Assembly: GCF_003352835.1 (NCBI RefSeq)
Contig: NZ_QLVD01000023.1
Span: 372,001 to 436,000 of the forward strand
From: Ornithinimicrobium murale
GTDB lineage: Bacteria; Actinomycetota; Actinomycetes; Actinomycetales; Dermatophilaceae
Direction of reading: 5' to 3'
Length of the DNA: 64,000 nt
In this document: piece after piece, positions 26,498 to 35,089 of the stretch
How positions within the stretch are numbered: position 1 is the first letter of the stretch
Layout: each line of letters starts with the position of its first letter
The notes under the pieces: model-generated
Databases searched by the model: none
Told to the model about the DNA's origin: nothing
The model's input: only the letters and a program-made list of their open reading frames with translations
Translations under genes and position numbers: made by a program

Positions 26498-28747
26498 TCA
26501 GCCAAGCTGTCGCGCCTGCTCCGGCGTGTCCTCGCCGATGGCGGTGCCACGCCGCTTGCTGACCCAGATCGCTCCCACGATGGAGGCGATCGCGACGAAG
26601 GCGATCAGCCAGCGCAGGATGTCGTTGGCGCCGTCGCCGTAGGTCAGCCCCACGACGGCCGGCGCGATCAGCAGCGCCACCAGGTTCATCACCTTGATGA
26701 GCGGGTTGATGGCCGGGCCGGCGGTGTCCTTGAACGGGTCACCGACCGTGTCGCCGATGACGGTCGCCTCGTGGGCCGCGGAGCCCTTGCCGCCGTGATG
26801 ACCGTCCTCGACGATCTTCTTGGCGTTGTCCCAGGCACCACCGGAGTTGGCCAGGAAGACCGCCATCAGCACGCCGGTGCCGATGGCACCTGCGAGGTAG
26901 CCGGCGAGGGCGCTGACGCCCAGGCCGAAGCCGACCGCGATCGGGGCCATGATCGCCAACAGGCCGGGGGTGGCCAGCTCGCGCAGGGAGTCGCGGGTGC
27001 AGATGTCCACGACGCGGGCGTAGTCGGGCTTCTCCGAGAAGTTCATGATGCCGGGCTTCTCGCGGAACTGGCGGCGCACCTCGAAGACGATGGCTCCCGC
27101 CGCCCGGGTCACGGCGTCGATCGCCAGGCCGGAGAACATGAAGACCACCGAGCCGCCGAGGATGATCCCGACCAGCGCACGCGGGTCGAAGACGATCAGC
27201 GAGTTCATCATCTCGTTGATGTCGTCCACGGAGTCGACCGCGTTCGTGATGGCGTCGAAGTAGGACCCGAACAGCGCCGTGGCGGCCAGCACGGCCGTGG
27301 CGATCGCGATGCCCTTGGTGACCGCCTTGGTGGTGTTGCCGACCGCGTCCAGCTCGGTGAGGATCTGAGCGCCCTCGCCGTCGACGTCGCCGGACATCTC
27401 CGCGATGCCCTGGGCGTTGTCGGAGACCGGCCCGAAGGTGTCCATCGCCACGATCATGCCGACCGTGGTCAGCAGCCCGCAGCCGGCCATCGCGACCAGG
27501 AACAGGGTGAAGATCAGGCCACCGCCACCGAGGGTGAACAGCACGAAGATCGCCCCGGCGATGGTCGCCGCGGTGTAGACGGCGGACTCGAAACCGACGC
27601 CGATCCCCGAGAGCACCACGGTGGCCGGGCCAGTCAGCGAGGTCTTGGCCACGGTCTTGGTGGGCTTGGAGTCAGTGCCGGTGAAGTAGCCGGTCAGCCA
27701 GAGGATGAACGCGGCCAGGACGATGCCGATGATCACGGCGGCCGCGACCCGGACACTCGGGTCGAGGTCCAGGCCGTCGACCTCGCCAGGCAGGAAGATG
27801 AAGGCCGCGACCGCACACACACCCGCAGCCACGAGCGCCGAGATGTAGAAGCCGCGGTTGATGGTGACCAGGGCACTCTCTCCGGCACGGCCCTTGGTCA
27901 GGTAGACCCCCGCGATCGCGGTGAGCGCACCGATGGCCGGGATGATCAGGGGGAAGGTGAGCCCCTCCGACCCGAGTGCCGCGGAGCCGAGGATGAGCGC
28001 CGCGACCAGGGTCACGGCATACGACTCGAACAGGTCGGCCGCCATGCCGGCACAGTCACCGACGTTGTCGCCGACGTTGTCGGCGATGGTGGCGGCGTTG
28101 CGCGGGTCGTCCTCGGGGATGCCCGCCTCGACCTTGCCGACCAGGTCGGCACCCACGTCAGCAGCCTTGGTGAAGATGCCACCGCCGACCCGCATGAACA
28201 TCGCCAGCAGGGCGGCACCGAAGCCGAAGCCCTCCAGCACCTGCGGCGCGTTGCCCTGGTAGAAGAGCACCACCAGCGCTGCTCCCAGCAGCCCCAGTCC
28301 GACGGTCGCCATGCCGACGGTGCCGCCGGTGCGGAAGGCGATCTGCATGCCCTTGTCGCGGTCCAGGTTGCGCGCGGCCTCGGCCACCCGCATGTTGGCG
28401 GCCGTCGCCAGGTTCATGCCGAGATAGCCGATTCCGGCCGAGAACCCGGCCCCCAGGACGAAGAAGACCGAACGACCGATCCGCACCGCGGTGTCGTCCG
28501 CCGGCAGGGCGAACAGCAGCAGGAAGGCGACGACCACGAAGATGGCGAGCGTCTTAAACTGCCGTTGGAGATAGGCCTGAGCCCCCTCCTGCACGGCCTT
28601 CCCGATCTCCTGCATGCTGGGGGTGCCCGGCTCGGTGGCCAGCACCTCCTGTCGGAACTTGAGCCCCATCACCAGCGCGGCCAGCGCGATGAGCGCGACG
28701 ACGACGACGATTGAGATCTCACCGCCTGATAGGTCGATGTCTCTCAT
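26498..28747 (-). CDS. hppA: K+-independent proton-pumping inorganic pyrophosphatase
   Basis: This 749-residue integral membrane enzyme has about 16 helices and couples PPi hydrolysis to proton export. The catalytic loop is DVGADLVGKVE followed by EDDPRNAATIADNVGDNVGD. The sequence GNTTKAVTKG has Lys at the position that distinguishes K+-independent enzymes (K+-dependent ones have Ala). ATG 28747 has GGAG eight bases upstream and starts just before the first helix. A hairpin terminator follows the gene. The divergent spacer to the helicase carries three copies of a TGTGGCATGT motif that may regulate it. Confidence 0.95.
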   Translation of the reverse strand: MRDIDLSGGEISIVVVVALIALAALVMGLKFRQEVLATEPGTPSMQEIGKAVQEGAQAYLQRQFKTLAIFVVVAFLLLFALPADDTAVRIGRSVFFVLGAGFSAGIGYLGMNLATAANMRVAEAARNLDRDKGMQIAFRTGGTVGMATVGLGLLGAALVVLFYQGNAPQVLEGFGFGAALLAMFMRVGGGIFTKAADVGADLVGKVEAGIPEDDPRNAATIADNVGDNVGDCAGMAADLFESYAVTLVAALILGSAALGSEGLTFPLIIPAIGALTAIAGVYLTKGRAGESALVTINRGFYISALVAAGVCAVAAFIFLPGEVDGLDLDPSVRVAAAVIIGIVLAAFILWLTGYFTGTDSKPTKTVAKTSLTGPATVVLSGIGVGFESAVYTAATIAGAIFVLFTLGGGGLIFTLFLVAMAGCGLLTTVGMIVAMDTFGPVSDNAQGIAEMSGDVDGEGAQILTELDAVGNTTKAVTKGIAIATAVLAATALFGSYFDAITNAVDSVDDINEMMNSLIVFDPRALVGIILGGSVVFMFSGLAIDAVTRAAGAIVFEVRRQFREKPGIMNFSEKPDYARVVDICTRDSLRELATPGLLAIMAPIAVGFGLGVSALAGYLAGAIGTGVLMAVFLANSGGAWDNAKKIVEDGHHGGKGSAAHEATVIGDTVGDPFKDTAGPAINPLIKVMNLVALLIAPAVVGLTYGDGANDILRWLIAFVAIASIVGAIWVSKRRGTAIGEDTPEQARQLG

Positions 28748-28771
28748 AGCTCTGGCTCCGAACGACGACGA

Positions 28772-28895
28772 TGTGGCATGTGACCTCCTGGGAGACGCCG
28801 GTCGCCCTCGACCGGACTGCACAGTTCAGTGGTGTGGCATGTGGCCGCCACTGTAACGGGGGCCACACTAGGTGACACATGTGACATGCCACACA
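28772..28895. promoter_or_regulatory. Three TGTGGCATGT-type motifs between hppA and the helicase
   Basis: TGTGGCATGTG occurs at 28772 and 28833 on the plus strand. The inverse, ACATGCCACA, is at 28884-28893. The third site, read as TGTGA-N6-ACACA at 28880-28895, differs by one base from the Crp/GlxR consensus TGTGA-N6-TCACA. A Crp/GlxR homologue is encoded at 46809. The motifs lie in a 184-bp divergent promoter region. Confidence 0.5.
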
Positions 28896-28931
28896 CTGCC
28901 CCCGATGCCGACACGGCATACGGTGACCGCG

Positions 28932-31220
28932 ATGCCCCGAGACTTCGACCCCCGTGCCGCGCTGGACCACCTGGCGCGGGGTGCCCGTCGTGAACGACTG
29001 GTCCACGTGCGCCACCTCCCCCGGCGGGAAGCCGAGCAGGTGCCGTGGCCGGAGTGGGTGGACCCCGGCGTGTATGCCGCCTGGTCGGGTGCGGGGGTCA
29101 CGCACCTGTGGTCGCACCAGGCGCAGCTGGCCGAACTGGCCCGGGCGGGCCGCCACACGGTCTGTGCGACCGGCACCGCCTCGGGCAAGTCGCTCGGCTT
29201 CCTGGTGCCCGTGCTCACCGCCCTGGCCGAGGGCAGCCACGCCCCCACCGGGCGCGGTGCGACCGCGCTCTACCTGGCGCCGACCAAGGCGCTGGCTGCT
29301 GACCAGCTCGCCCGGCTGGAGGCCATGAGCGTCCCGGGGGTGCGCTCTGCGGTCTATGACGGTGACACGCCCACCGACGAGCGTCGCTGGATCCGGGACC
29401 ACGCGCACTACGTGCTGTCCAACCCCGACCTGCTGCACCACGCCCTGTTGCCCGGCCACGCGCAGTGGGCGCCCTTCCTCCGGGCGCTGCGCTATGTCGT
29501 TGTCGACGAGTGTCATGTCTATCGAGGCGTCTTCGGCGCGCACGTGTCGGCGGTGCTGCGCCGCCTCCTGCGCGTTGCCGCCCGCTATGGGTCCCGGCCC
29601 ACGGTCCTGTTCGCCTCAGCGACGATCGCGGCGCCCGAGTCGTTGGCGGAGGCCCTGATCGGAGCGCCGGTCACGGCGATCACGCACGACGGTTCGCCGC
29701 GTGAGGCGACGACCTTCGCCCTGTGGGAACCGCCGCTGGACGGCGAGGACAGCCGGCGCAGTGCTGTGTCCGAGTCGGCGACGCTGCTGGCGGATCTGGT
29801 CCTGCACGACGTGCAGACGGTGGCCTTCGCGCGCTCCCGCGTCGGGGTCGAGGCAGTGGCGGCGGCCACCCGCCGGGACCTGACGGGGGTGGACCCCTCG
29901 CTCGCTCCGCGGGTCGCTGCCTACCGCGGCGGCTACCTTCCCGAGGAGCGTCGCGAGCTGGAACGGTCGCTGCGGGAGCGTGAGCTGCTCGGACTGGCCG
30001 CCACCAGCGCCCTGGAACTGGGCATCGACATCGCGGGGCTCGATGCGGTGCTCGTCGCGGGGTGGCCGGGCACCCGGGCCTCACTGTGGCAGCAGGCGGG
30101 ACGGGCCGGGCGTTCCGGCACGCCCTCGCTCGCGGTGCTGGTGGCCGCCGACGACCCGCTCGACACCTATCTCGTGCACCACCCGGAGGCGATCTTCGCG
30201 GCACCGGTCGAGGCGAGCGTCTTTGACCCGGCGAACCCGCACGTCCTGACCCCGCACCTCGCCGCCGCGGCGGCCGAGCTGCCACTGACGGAAGCGGACA
30301 CCGAGTGGTTCGGCCCGACCGTCCCGCAGCTGGCCGAGTCGCTCGTCGCCGGCGGGGTGCTGCGGCGCCGACCCGCAGGGTGGTTCTGGGCCCGGCCCGA
30401 CCGGGCCAGCGACCATGTGGAGCTGCGTGGCATCGGTCGGACCGTGCGCATCGTGGAGAGCCGCACGGGGCGGGTGCTGGGCACCGTGGACCAGGCCCGC
30501 GCGGACTCGGCGGTGCACACCGGTGCGGTCTATCTGCACCAGGGCCAGCCGCACGTCGTCACCGAGCTCGACCTCGCGGACGCTGCGGCCCACGTGGTGG
30601 CCGGTGACCCGGGGTGGAGCACCCAGGCCCGGTCAACCAGTGAGTTCCGGATCCTGCACACCGCGCGACAGCATCAGTGGGGCCCGGCGACCTTGTCCTG
30701 GGGCGCGGTCGAGGTCACCCACCAGGTCACCTCCTTCCTGCGGCGGTTGCCCACCGGTGAGGTGATCGGCGAGCACCCGCTGGACCTGCCGCGACGCACC
30801 CTGTCCACGATGGCAGTCTGGTGGACGCTGCCCGAGGACGAGCTCGCCCTGGCCGGCGTCGGGGAGGCCGACATCCCGGGCGCTCTGCACGCGGCCGAGC
30901 ACGCCTCGATCGGGTTGCTGCCGCTCATCGCCACGTGCGACCGCTGGGACATCGGCGGGGTCTCCACGGCGCTGCACGCCGACACCGGGCTGCCGACCGT
31001 CCTGGTCTATGACGGACATCCCGGTGGGGCCGGCTTCGCCGAGCAGGGGTTCCACCGGGCAATTGAGTGGCTGACGGCGACGCTGGACACGGTGCGCTCC
31101 TGTGAGTGCTCCTCCGGCTGCCCCTCCTGCGTCCAGTCCCCGAAGTGCGGGAATGGCAACGAACCGCTGAGCAAATCTGGCGCGCTGCGGACGCTCGCGC
31201 ACCTGCTGTCCGCTGGTTGA
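28932..31220 (+). CDS. DUF1998 DEAD/DEAH-type helicase, MrfA-like
   Basis: About 762 residues. Helicase core: Q-like region WSHQAQLAELARAG, Walker A ATGTASGKS near residue 83, motif II VVDECHVYRG (DECH), SATIA, and motif VI QQAGRAGRSG. The C-terminal DUF1998 region ends with four cysteines in CECSSGCPSCVQSPKCGNGN, the zinc-binding signature of Bacillus MrfA (YprA), a 3'-5' helicase needed for mitomycin-lesion excision. A DNA-repair role is inferred from that family. ATG 28932 is chosen because homology starts there; in-frame ATGs at 28872 and 28905 are possible. The gene neighbours topA and Tad genes, as in mycobacteria (Rv3649). Confidence 0.88.
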   Translation: MPRDFDPRAALDHLARGARRERLVHVRHLPRREAEQVPWPEWVDPGVYAAWSGAGVTHLWSHQAQLAELARAGRHTVCATGTASGKSLGFLVPVLTALAEGSHAPTGRGATALYLAPTKALAADQLARLEAMSVPGVRSAVYDGDTPTDERRWIRDHAHYVLSNPDLLHHALLPGHAQWAPFLRALRYVVVDECHVYRGVFGAHVSAVLRRLLRVAARYGSRPTVLFASATIAAPESLAEALIGAPVTAITHDGSPREATTFALWEPPLDGEDSRRSAVSESATLLADLVLHDVQTVAFARSRVGVEAVAAATRRDLTGVDPSLAPRVAAYRGGYLPEERRELERSLRERELLGLAATSALELGIDIAGLDAVLVAGWPGTRASLWQQAGRAGRSGTPSLAVLVAADDPLDTYLVHHPEAIFAAPVEASVFDPANPHVLTPHLAAAAAELPLTEADTEWFGPTVPQLAESLVAGGVLRRRPAGWFWARPDRASDHVELRGIGRTVRIVESRTGRVLGTVDQARADSAVHTGAVYLHQGQPHVVTELDLADAAAHVVAGDPGWSTQARSTSEFRILHTARQHQWGPATLSWGAVEVTHQVTSFLRRLPTGEVIGEHPLDLPRRTLSTMAVWWTLPEDELALAGVGEADIPGALHAAEHASIGLLPLIATCDRWDIGGVSTALHADTGLPTVLVYDGHPGGAGFAEQGFHRAIEWLTATLDTVRSCECSSGCPSCVQSPKCGNGNEPLSKSGALRTLAHLLSAG

Positions 31221-31327
31221 TCCCGGACAGTCCCGATGTGCGGGCCAGGCCGCTGACCAGGCGTCACCACCGTCGAACCGTTACTGTCACAGACTGTCAG
31301 GGCAGATCACACCACGGGAGGCAGATC

Positions 31328-31822
31328 GTGCTTATTCTCGGATTGTTGCTGACCGCAGCGGCCCTCATCGTCTTCGGCTACATGCTGTTCGGCACCCAGG
31401 ACCTGGACCCACTCCGGATCGACCTCGGTGTCTTCGCCGTCGAACTCACACCGATGCACCTGTATCTCCTGGGCGCCGCCACGCTCGTTGTCCTGGTCCT
31501 CGGACTGTTCGTGCTGACGTTGGGGCTCCGCGCACAGCGGCGGCGGCGTCGCGAGGTCAAAGAGCTGCGCGCAGCCGTACGCGACGGCGACACAGGACGG
31601 CGCAGCACCCGAGAGGATCCGCCCCGGCAGCACCCCGCGGACCACCCGGAACGGCCCGTCGAGGATCAGAGGCAGCCCGCGCCCGGCTCGTATGAGCGGG
31701 ACGTCCCCGCCGGTAGTGCGGGGCAGGCACCTCCCCCGCCACCGCAGGAGGGGACTCACGACGTCGCCCTGCCGAGTGACTACCCCAGGGACGGCACAAC
31801 CCCTGGCGGCGACCGTCCCTGA
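31328..31822 (+). CDS. Small membrane protein with two TM helices
   Basis: This 164-residue protein has two hydrophobic helices (LILGLLLTAAALIVFGYMLF and LYLLGAATLVVLVLGLFVLT). A basic segment (RAQRRRRREVKELRAAVR) follows, then a Pro/Asp/Arg-rich disordered tail on the cytoplasmic side. The layout resembles LapA/DUF1049-type proteins, but the family is not certain. GTG 31328 follows GGGAGG by six bases. It converges with the Tad minor-pilin genes. Confidence 0.75.
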   Translation: MLILGLLLTAAALIVFGYMLFGTQDLDPLRIDLGVFAVELTPMHLYLLGAATLVVLVLGLFVLTLGLRAQRRRRREVKELRAAVRDGDTGRRSTREDPPRQHPADHPERPVEDQRQPAPGSYERDVPAGSAGQAPPPPPQEGTHDVALPSDYPRDGTTPGGDRP

Positions 31823-31863
31823 CGGGCTCGTTTCACCTGCCCAAGGCGCGCCGCCCCGGCCGG

Positions 31864-32352
31864 TCATTGGTCGCCCCGCGCATCAACCGGTTCACCGTGC
31901 GGGACCGCACCGGCGTGCGCCACGGCTCGCGCCTGCAGACTGCGCAGCCCCGAGACGGTGATGCCCACCTCGACGCGCAAACGTGCTGTGGTGGCGGTGC
32001 CGGTGGTGCCGCGTGCGGCGTCGGTGCGGTGCTCGCAGTGGAGGAGTTGCCCACCGTTGGCGGTGGATAGTTTCTTCGCAGCGGCGCAGGCCGCGGCCTC
32101 ATCTCCTCCCTCGAGCAGGACACCCGCCCCGGCGAGCGCCGCAGCGTCGGCTGCGGCGCGGGCCTGCAGGCTCCCGTGAACGGCTGCCCCGAGCACCAGG
32201 AGGGCGAGGAGCAGCGACAGGGTCAGCAGGATCGCCCCGAGGCCGAGCACGGTGGCCGAGCCCCGCTCCCCGGACGTGTCATCATCGGCCACCCGCCTGG
32301 TCCGTCCGACAGGTGTCACGGGTTGGACAGGACAGGGCGTCGCCGTTCTCAT
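31864..32352 (-). CDS. TadG-like pilus assembly protein (Rv3654c type)
   Basis: This 162-residue protein has the N-terminal Flp/TadG signature GERGSATVLGLGAILLTLSL. A single membrane helix is followed by RAAADAAALAGA, then an extracytoplasmic domain with one Cys pair. Its ATG overlaps the stop of the TadE gene (ATGA), so it is the last gene of the DUF4244-TadE-TadG unit. In mycobacteria the equivalent genes close the Tad locus. It probably helps assemble or release Tad/Flp pili. Confidence 0.85.
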   Translation of the reverse strand: MRTATPCPVQPVTPVGRTRRVADDDTSGERGSATVLGLGAILLTLSLLLALLVLGAAVHGSLQARAAADAAALAGAGVLLEGGDEAAACAAAKKLSTANGGQLLHCEHRTDAARGTTGTATTARLRVEVGITVSGLRSLQARAVAHAGAVPHGEPVDARGDQ

Positions 32353-32720
32353 GGCGATCCCATCCGGGCAGCCGGCTCAAGGACCGCCTCGACACTCGCG
32401 CTCGCGCGCGGCAGTGCCGACAGATAGCGCGTGCGGGGCGGTGCCGTCACGGTGACCCGCACCCGGTCCCCCGCCTCGTCGACCGTCACGTCCGACCCTG
32501 GTGGTGCAGCCTGCTGCGCCAGCTCACGCACCGCGTCGACCGGCTCACCCCGTGCAGCGGCCCGGGCAGCGATCCGGGCAGCATCGACGGCCCGGATCTG
32601 GTCCACCGCCAACCCGAGCCCGCTCAGGCACAGGGCGAGCACCGCCACCAGGGCTGGGATGACAACGGCCAGCTCGGCCGTCGCCATTCCGCCCTCGTGG
32701 CGGTGCCCGCAGGCGCTCAC
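32349..32720 (-). CDS. TadE family minor pilin
   Basis: This 123-residue protein has the TadE hallmark GGMATAELAVVIPALVAVLA, a prepilin-like segment with Glu five residues after the cleavage region, then an extracellular domain. GTG 32720 overlaps the upstream stop (GTGA), which fixes the start; the open frame to 32816 lies inside the DUF4244 gene. Homologue of Rv3655c/Rv3656c-region genes. Confidence 0.85.
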   Translation of the reverse strand: MSACGHRHEGGMATAELAVVIPALVAVLALCLSGLGLAVDQIRAVDAARIAARAAARGEPVDAVRELAQQAAPPGSDVTVDEAGDRVRVTVTAPPRTRYLSALPRASASVEAVLEPAARMGSP

Positions 32721-32929
32721 AGCGAGACCGAGAGAGCCACCTTGACGACCTTGGTCACCAGGGACTCGATCCCACCGGACTGCACGATGGCGAGCAGCAC
32801 GGCAGCGAACGCGCACGCCGCGATGGTCCCCACGGCATACTCCGCCGTCGTCATCCCTGCCTCGCGCGCCGTCGACAGTGACTCACTCAGCCGGCGCCAT
32901 CCGTGACGCCGCTCCAGTGACTTCCTCAT
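32717..32929 (-). CDS. DUF4244 protein, probable Flp pilin subunit
   Basis: This 70-residue protein has an N-terminal basic segment, then EAGMTTAEYAVGTIAACAFA and a second hydrophobic stretch to IVQSG. GMTTAEYA is the class IV Flp prepilin cleavage pattern (Glu+5), so this is the likely major pilin. ATG 32929 follows GGAGG by five bases. In M. tuberculosis the matching gene is Rv3656c. It leads the DUF4244-TadE-TadG unit and is separated from tadZABC by four unrelated genes. Confidence 0.88.
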   Translation of the reverse strand: MRKSLERRHGWRRLSESLSTAREAGMTTAEYAVGTIAACAFAAVLLAIVQSGGIESLVTKVVKVALSVSL

Positions 32930-33059
32930 AGTTGCCTCCATCCCTGACGGGAACCGGTTGCTCCCTTTGGACGAGACTCCCCCAGCCACAGGTGCGTCGA
33001 CAGGCCCTGAGGGGATCTGTGGACAAGCCGAACGTGGTGGACGCGCTGTGCACACAACT

Positions 33060-33095
33060 GAGCCCCGGTCCGCTCGACGGGCGGATCCGGGGCTC
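33060..33095 (-). terminator. Hairpin terminator of the dps/SIP unit
   Basis: A 14-bp stem with one bulged base (left arm from 33060, right arm ending 33095) lies 26 bases beyond the SIP gene stop on the minus strand. Confidence 0.6.
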
Positions 33096-33120
33096 ACTGG
33101 TGGAGTTGGTCGCTGGTGGC

Positions 33121-33504
33121 TCAGCCGTGGATCAACTGACTGCTCGGCAGGGCGGTGATCAGTCGGGTCACACCCTCATGGTCCGCGGCAGCCAGGGCGG
33201 TCGTGGCACCGGGGAGCACCCACACCGTCGGGACGTCGTCTCCGGACCCACCCTCCGGCAACCACTCGGCGGTCCAGCCGGCCAGAGCCTCGCCCAGCGC
33301 ACAGGAGCCAGGACGCTGCCGCACCCGGTTGATCTGCACGCGGTCCGGCGCGATCAACGCCTGGTGACCCCGCCGATCGGTTGCTATGTACACCTGACCG
33401 TAGGCGTCCGACGGCAGGGAGAGGAGCACCTGCTGAGCCTCCGCGACATCGCAGACATCAGCGAAGATGCACACCCTGATGGAAGGACCACGCCGACGAC
33501 TCAC
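33121..33504 (-). CDS. Siderophore-interacting protein (SIP) C-terminal-domain protein
   Basis: This 127-residue protein matches the NAD(P)-binding C-terminal half of siderophore-interacting flavoproteins: LPSDAYGQVYIATD, an IAPDRVQINRVRQRPGS segment, and DDVPTVWVLPGATTALAAAD. The FAD-binding N-terminal half is absent, so it is a short stand-alone form and may not be a reductase itself. GTG 33504 is chosen; the alternative TTG 33531 lies inside the DtxR/IdeR box. The box 10 bp upstream implies repression by iron. The gene follows dps on the same strand, 77 bp away. Confidence 0.75.
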   Translation of the reverse strand: MSRRRGPSIRVCIFADVCDVAEAQQVLLSLPSDAYGQVYIATDRRGHQALIAPDRVQINRVRQRPGSCALGEALAGWTAEWLPEGGSGDDVPTVWVLPGATTALAAADHEGVTRLITALPSSQLIHG

Positions 33505-33513
33505 ACCGCGAGT

Positions 33514-33532
33514 GTAGGTTAGCCTAACCAAA
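33514..33532. promoter_or_regulatory. DtxR/IdeR iron box
   Basis: GTAGGTTAGCCTAACCAAA matches 17 of 19 positions of the DtxR/IdeR consensus (TTAGGTTAGSCTAACCTAA). It overlaps the expected promoter of the SIP gene, 10 bp before its GTG. Occupancy by iron-loaded DtxR/IdeR would block transcription. Confidence 0.85.
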
Positions 33533-33581
33533 TCTGGGAAACCTGGTCCTCCACGGTGTGAGTCGCTCCCGGCGGCGCGGA

Positions 33582-34067
33582 TCAGCCGGCGACGTGCGCC
33601 TGCAGGAACCAGCGATCCTTCACCAGGCCCTGCTCGATCGCGATCGCCACGTCCTGGCTGGCCAGGTCGACCTCGTCGAGCCCCTTGACTGCCTCGCGCG
33701 TGGTCGCAATCGCGGCATCGAGCTGCGCGACGACCTGAGGCACCAGGTCTGCCGAAGAGATGAACCCCTCGGTCAGCGCCGGCAACGTGTTCTTTGCGGC
33801 CACGGTCTCGATGCGAGCATCCAGGGGCAGTCCGAGGGCGACAACTCGCTCAGCGGCGTCGTCGGCGAACTGCTGGGCGTGGGCGACGATGCTGTCCAGC
33901 AACTCGTGCACGCCCACGAAGTTGGCGCCACGCACGTGCCAGTGCGCCTGCTTGCCGTTGACGACGAGGGCCTCCAGGTCAATGACGACCGGGGTCAGCA
34001 GCTGGGCGGCGCCAGCAGCGACCTCGGACGTCGTGGCCAGGGCGTCGGAGGTGCGAGTGGTGGTCAT
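33582..34067 (-). CDS. dps: Dps: DNA starvation/stationary-phase ferritin-like protein
   Basis: This 161-residue Dps-family protein forms dodecamers that oxidise and store iron and protect DNA from peroxide. The ferroxidase centre at the dimer interface is visible: KQAHWHVRG, then HELLD and later FADDAAERV. It ends with a short tail (FLQAHVAG) without a Lys-rich DNA-binding extension. ATG 34067 follows AGGAGG by five bases. It lies upstream of the SIP gene on the same strand and forms an iron-related pair inserted into the Tad locus. Confidence 0.93.
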   Translation of the reverse strand: MTTTRTSDALATTSEVAAGAAQLLTPVVIDLEALVVNGKQAHWHVRGANFVGVHELLDSIVAHAQQFADDAAERVVALGLPLDARIETVAAKNTLPALTEGFISSADLVPQVVAQLDAAIATTREAVKGLDEVDLASQDVAIAIEQGLVKDRWFLQAHVAG

Positions 34068-34261
34068 GGATTCCTCCTCGAAGGTTGTCGGGCCGCCTCC
34101 AACCGAGGCAACCCACACACCACAACTTCCCCTAGTTCCCACCTCCCCGCAAGCAAGAGAAGGCTGACCTTAGAGCCCGCCCAAGGGCGCCTGCTCGGGT
34201 CCCGTCGTGCCATATTAGGTGGCCATACCCACCCAGCGGTGCAGACGTCACGGGAGTTGCC

Positions 34262-35089
34262 ATGGCTCAGAAGAAGTCCTCCTCGGGCAAGAAGGTCGTC
34301 CGCGTCGAGAAGACGCCAGAGGCGGGCGATAAGGCGCCAGAGACCGGCCGTATCGACCAACCCCGAGACGATGGGCCGCAGTGGCAGGCGACTCCGGAGG
34401 CACGCAAGAAGGCAGGGACCTTTCGACTGATAGCCGGCCTGCTGTGGGCCCTGGCAATCGCCGGCGAGCTGGTGGCGATCTTCTGGGTGCTGCGGCAGGG
34501 CGACATCAACATGGTCCTGTTGATCGGGCTGATCGTGGTCATCGGCGCCCTGGCCATCGGTGGTTCGCTGCTGTGGAAGAAGGCGAACCGACTGGATCCT
34601 GCAGAGCGCAAGGACACCGTGCGGTTCTTCGTGCAGAACCAGCTCGGGGCCATCATCACGATCATCGCCTTCCTGCCGCTGATCGTGATGATCCTGCTCA
34701 ACGAGGACCTGGACAAGAAGGACAAGGCCATCGCTGGCACGGTCGGTGTCGTTGTGGCGGTGGTCGCAACGCTGGTCAGCGTCGACTGGGACCCGCCGTC
34801 CGTCGAGCAGTACACCGCGGAGTCGTCCACGGTCATCGACATCACCGGCGAGGACCTTGTCTACTGGACCAGTGCCGGTGAGGTCTTCCATCTCTGCGAG
34901 GACGCCTCCGCAGTCAACCTGGAGTCCAAGGACAACACGATCTACTCCGGCACCGTCGCTGACGCTCACGCCGCTGGGAAGTCACGTCTCACCAAGCAGG
35001 TCGAGATGGAGCAGAAGCAGTGCGGCTTCAGCGTCGACGAGGAAGAGACGCAAGACGCCGTCGACCCGAGCGAGGCGCCCGCACCATGA
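34262..35089 (+). CDS. Hypothetical membrane protein, 275 residues
   Basis: The N-terminus is Lys/Ser-rich and cytoplasmic (about 50 residues). Four hydrophobic helices follow (around residues 54-76, 82-101, 125-145 and 158-177, ending near VDWDPP). A C-terminal soluble domain with two Cys (HLCEDASAVN and QKQCGFSV) contains YWTSAGEVFHLCEDASAVN and ends in an acidic tail. I do not recognise a named family, although similar proteins are common in Micrococcales. The start has GGGAG eight bases upstream. It is translationally coupled (ATGA) to the FAD oxidase. Confidence 0.8.
   Translation: MAQKKSSSGKKVVRVEKTPEAGDKAPETGRIDQPRDDGPQWQATPEARKKAGTFRLIAGLLWALAIAGELVAIFWVLRQGDINMVLLIGLIVVIGALAIGGSLLWKKANRLDPAERKDTVRFFVQNQLGAIITIIAFLPLIVMILLNEDLDKKDKAIAGTVGVVVAVVATLVSVDWDPPSVEQYTAESSTVIDITGEDLVYWTSAGEVFHLCEDASAVNLESKDNTIYSGTVADAHAAGKSRLTKQVEMEQKQCGFSVDEEETQDAVDPSEAPAP

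Noticed and set aside
26051-28714. 887-codon plus-strand frame opposite hppA
   Set aside because: Shadow of hppA: repetitive Asp/His/Arg/Gly composition and no ribosome-binding site.
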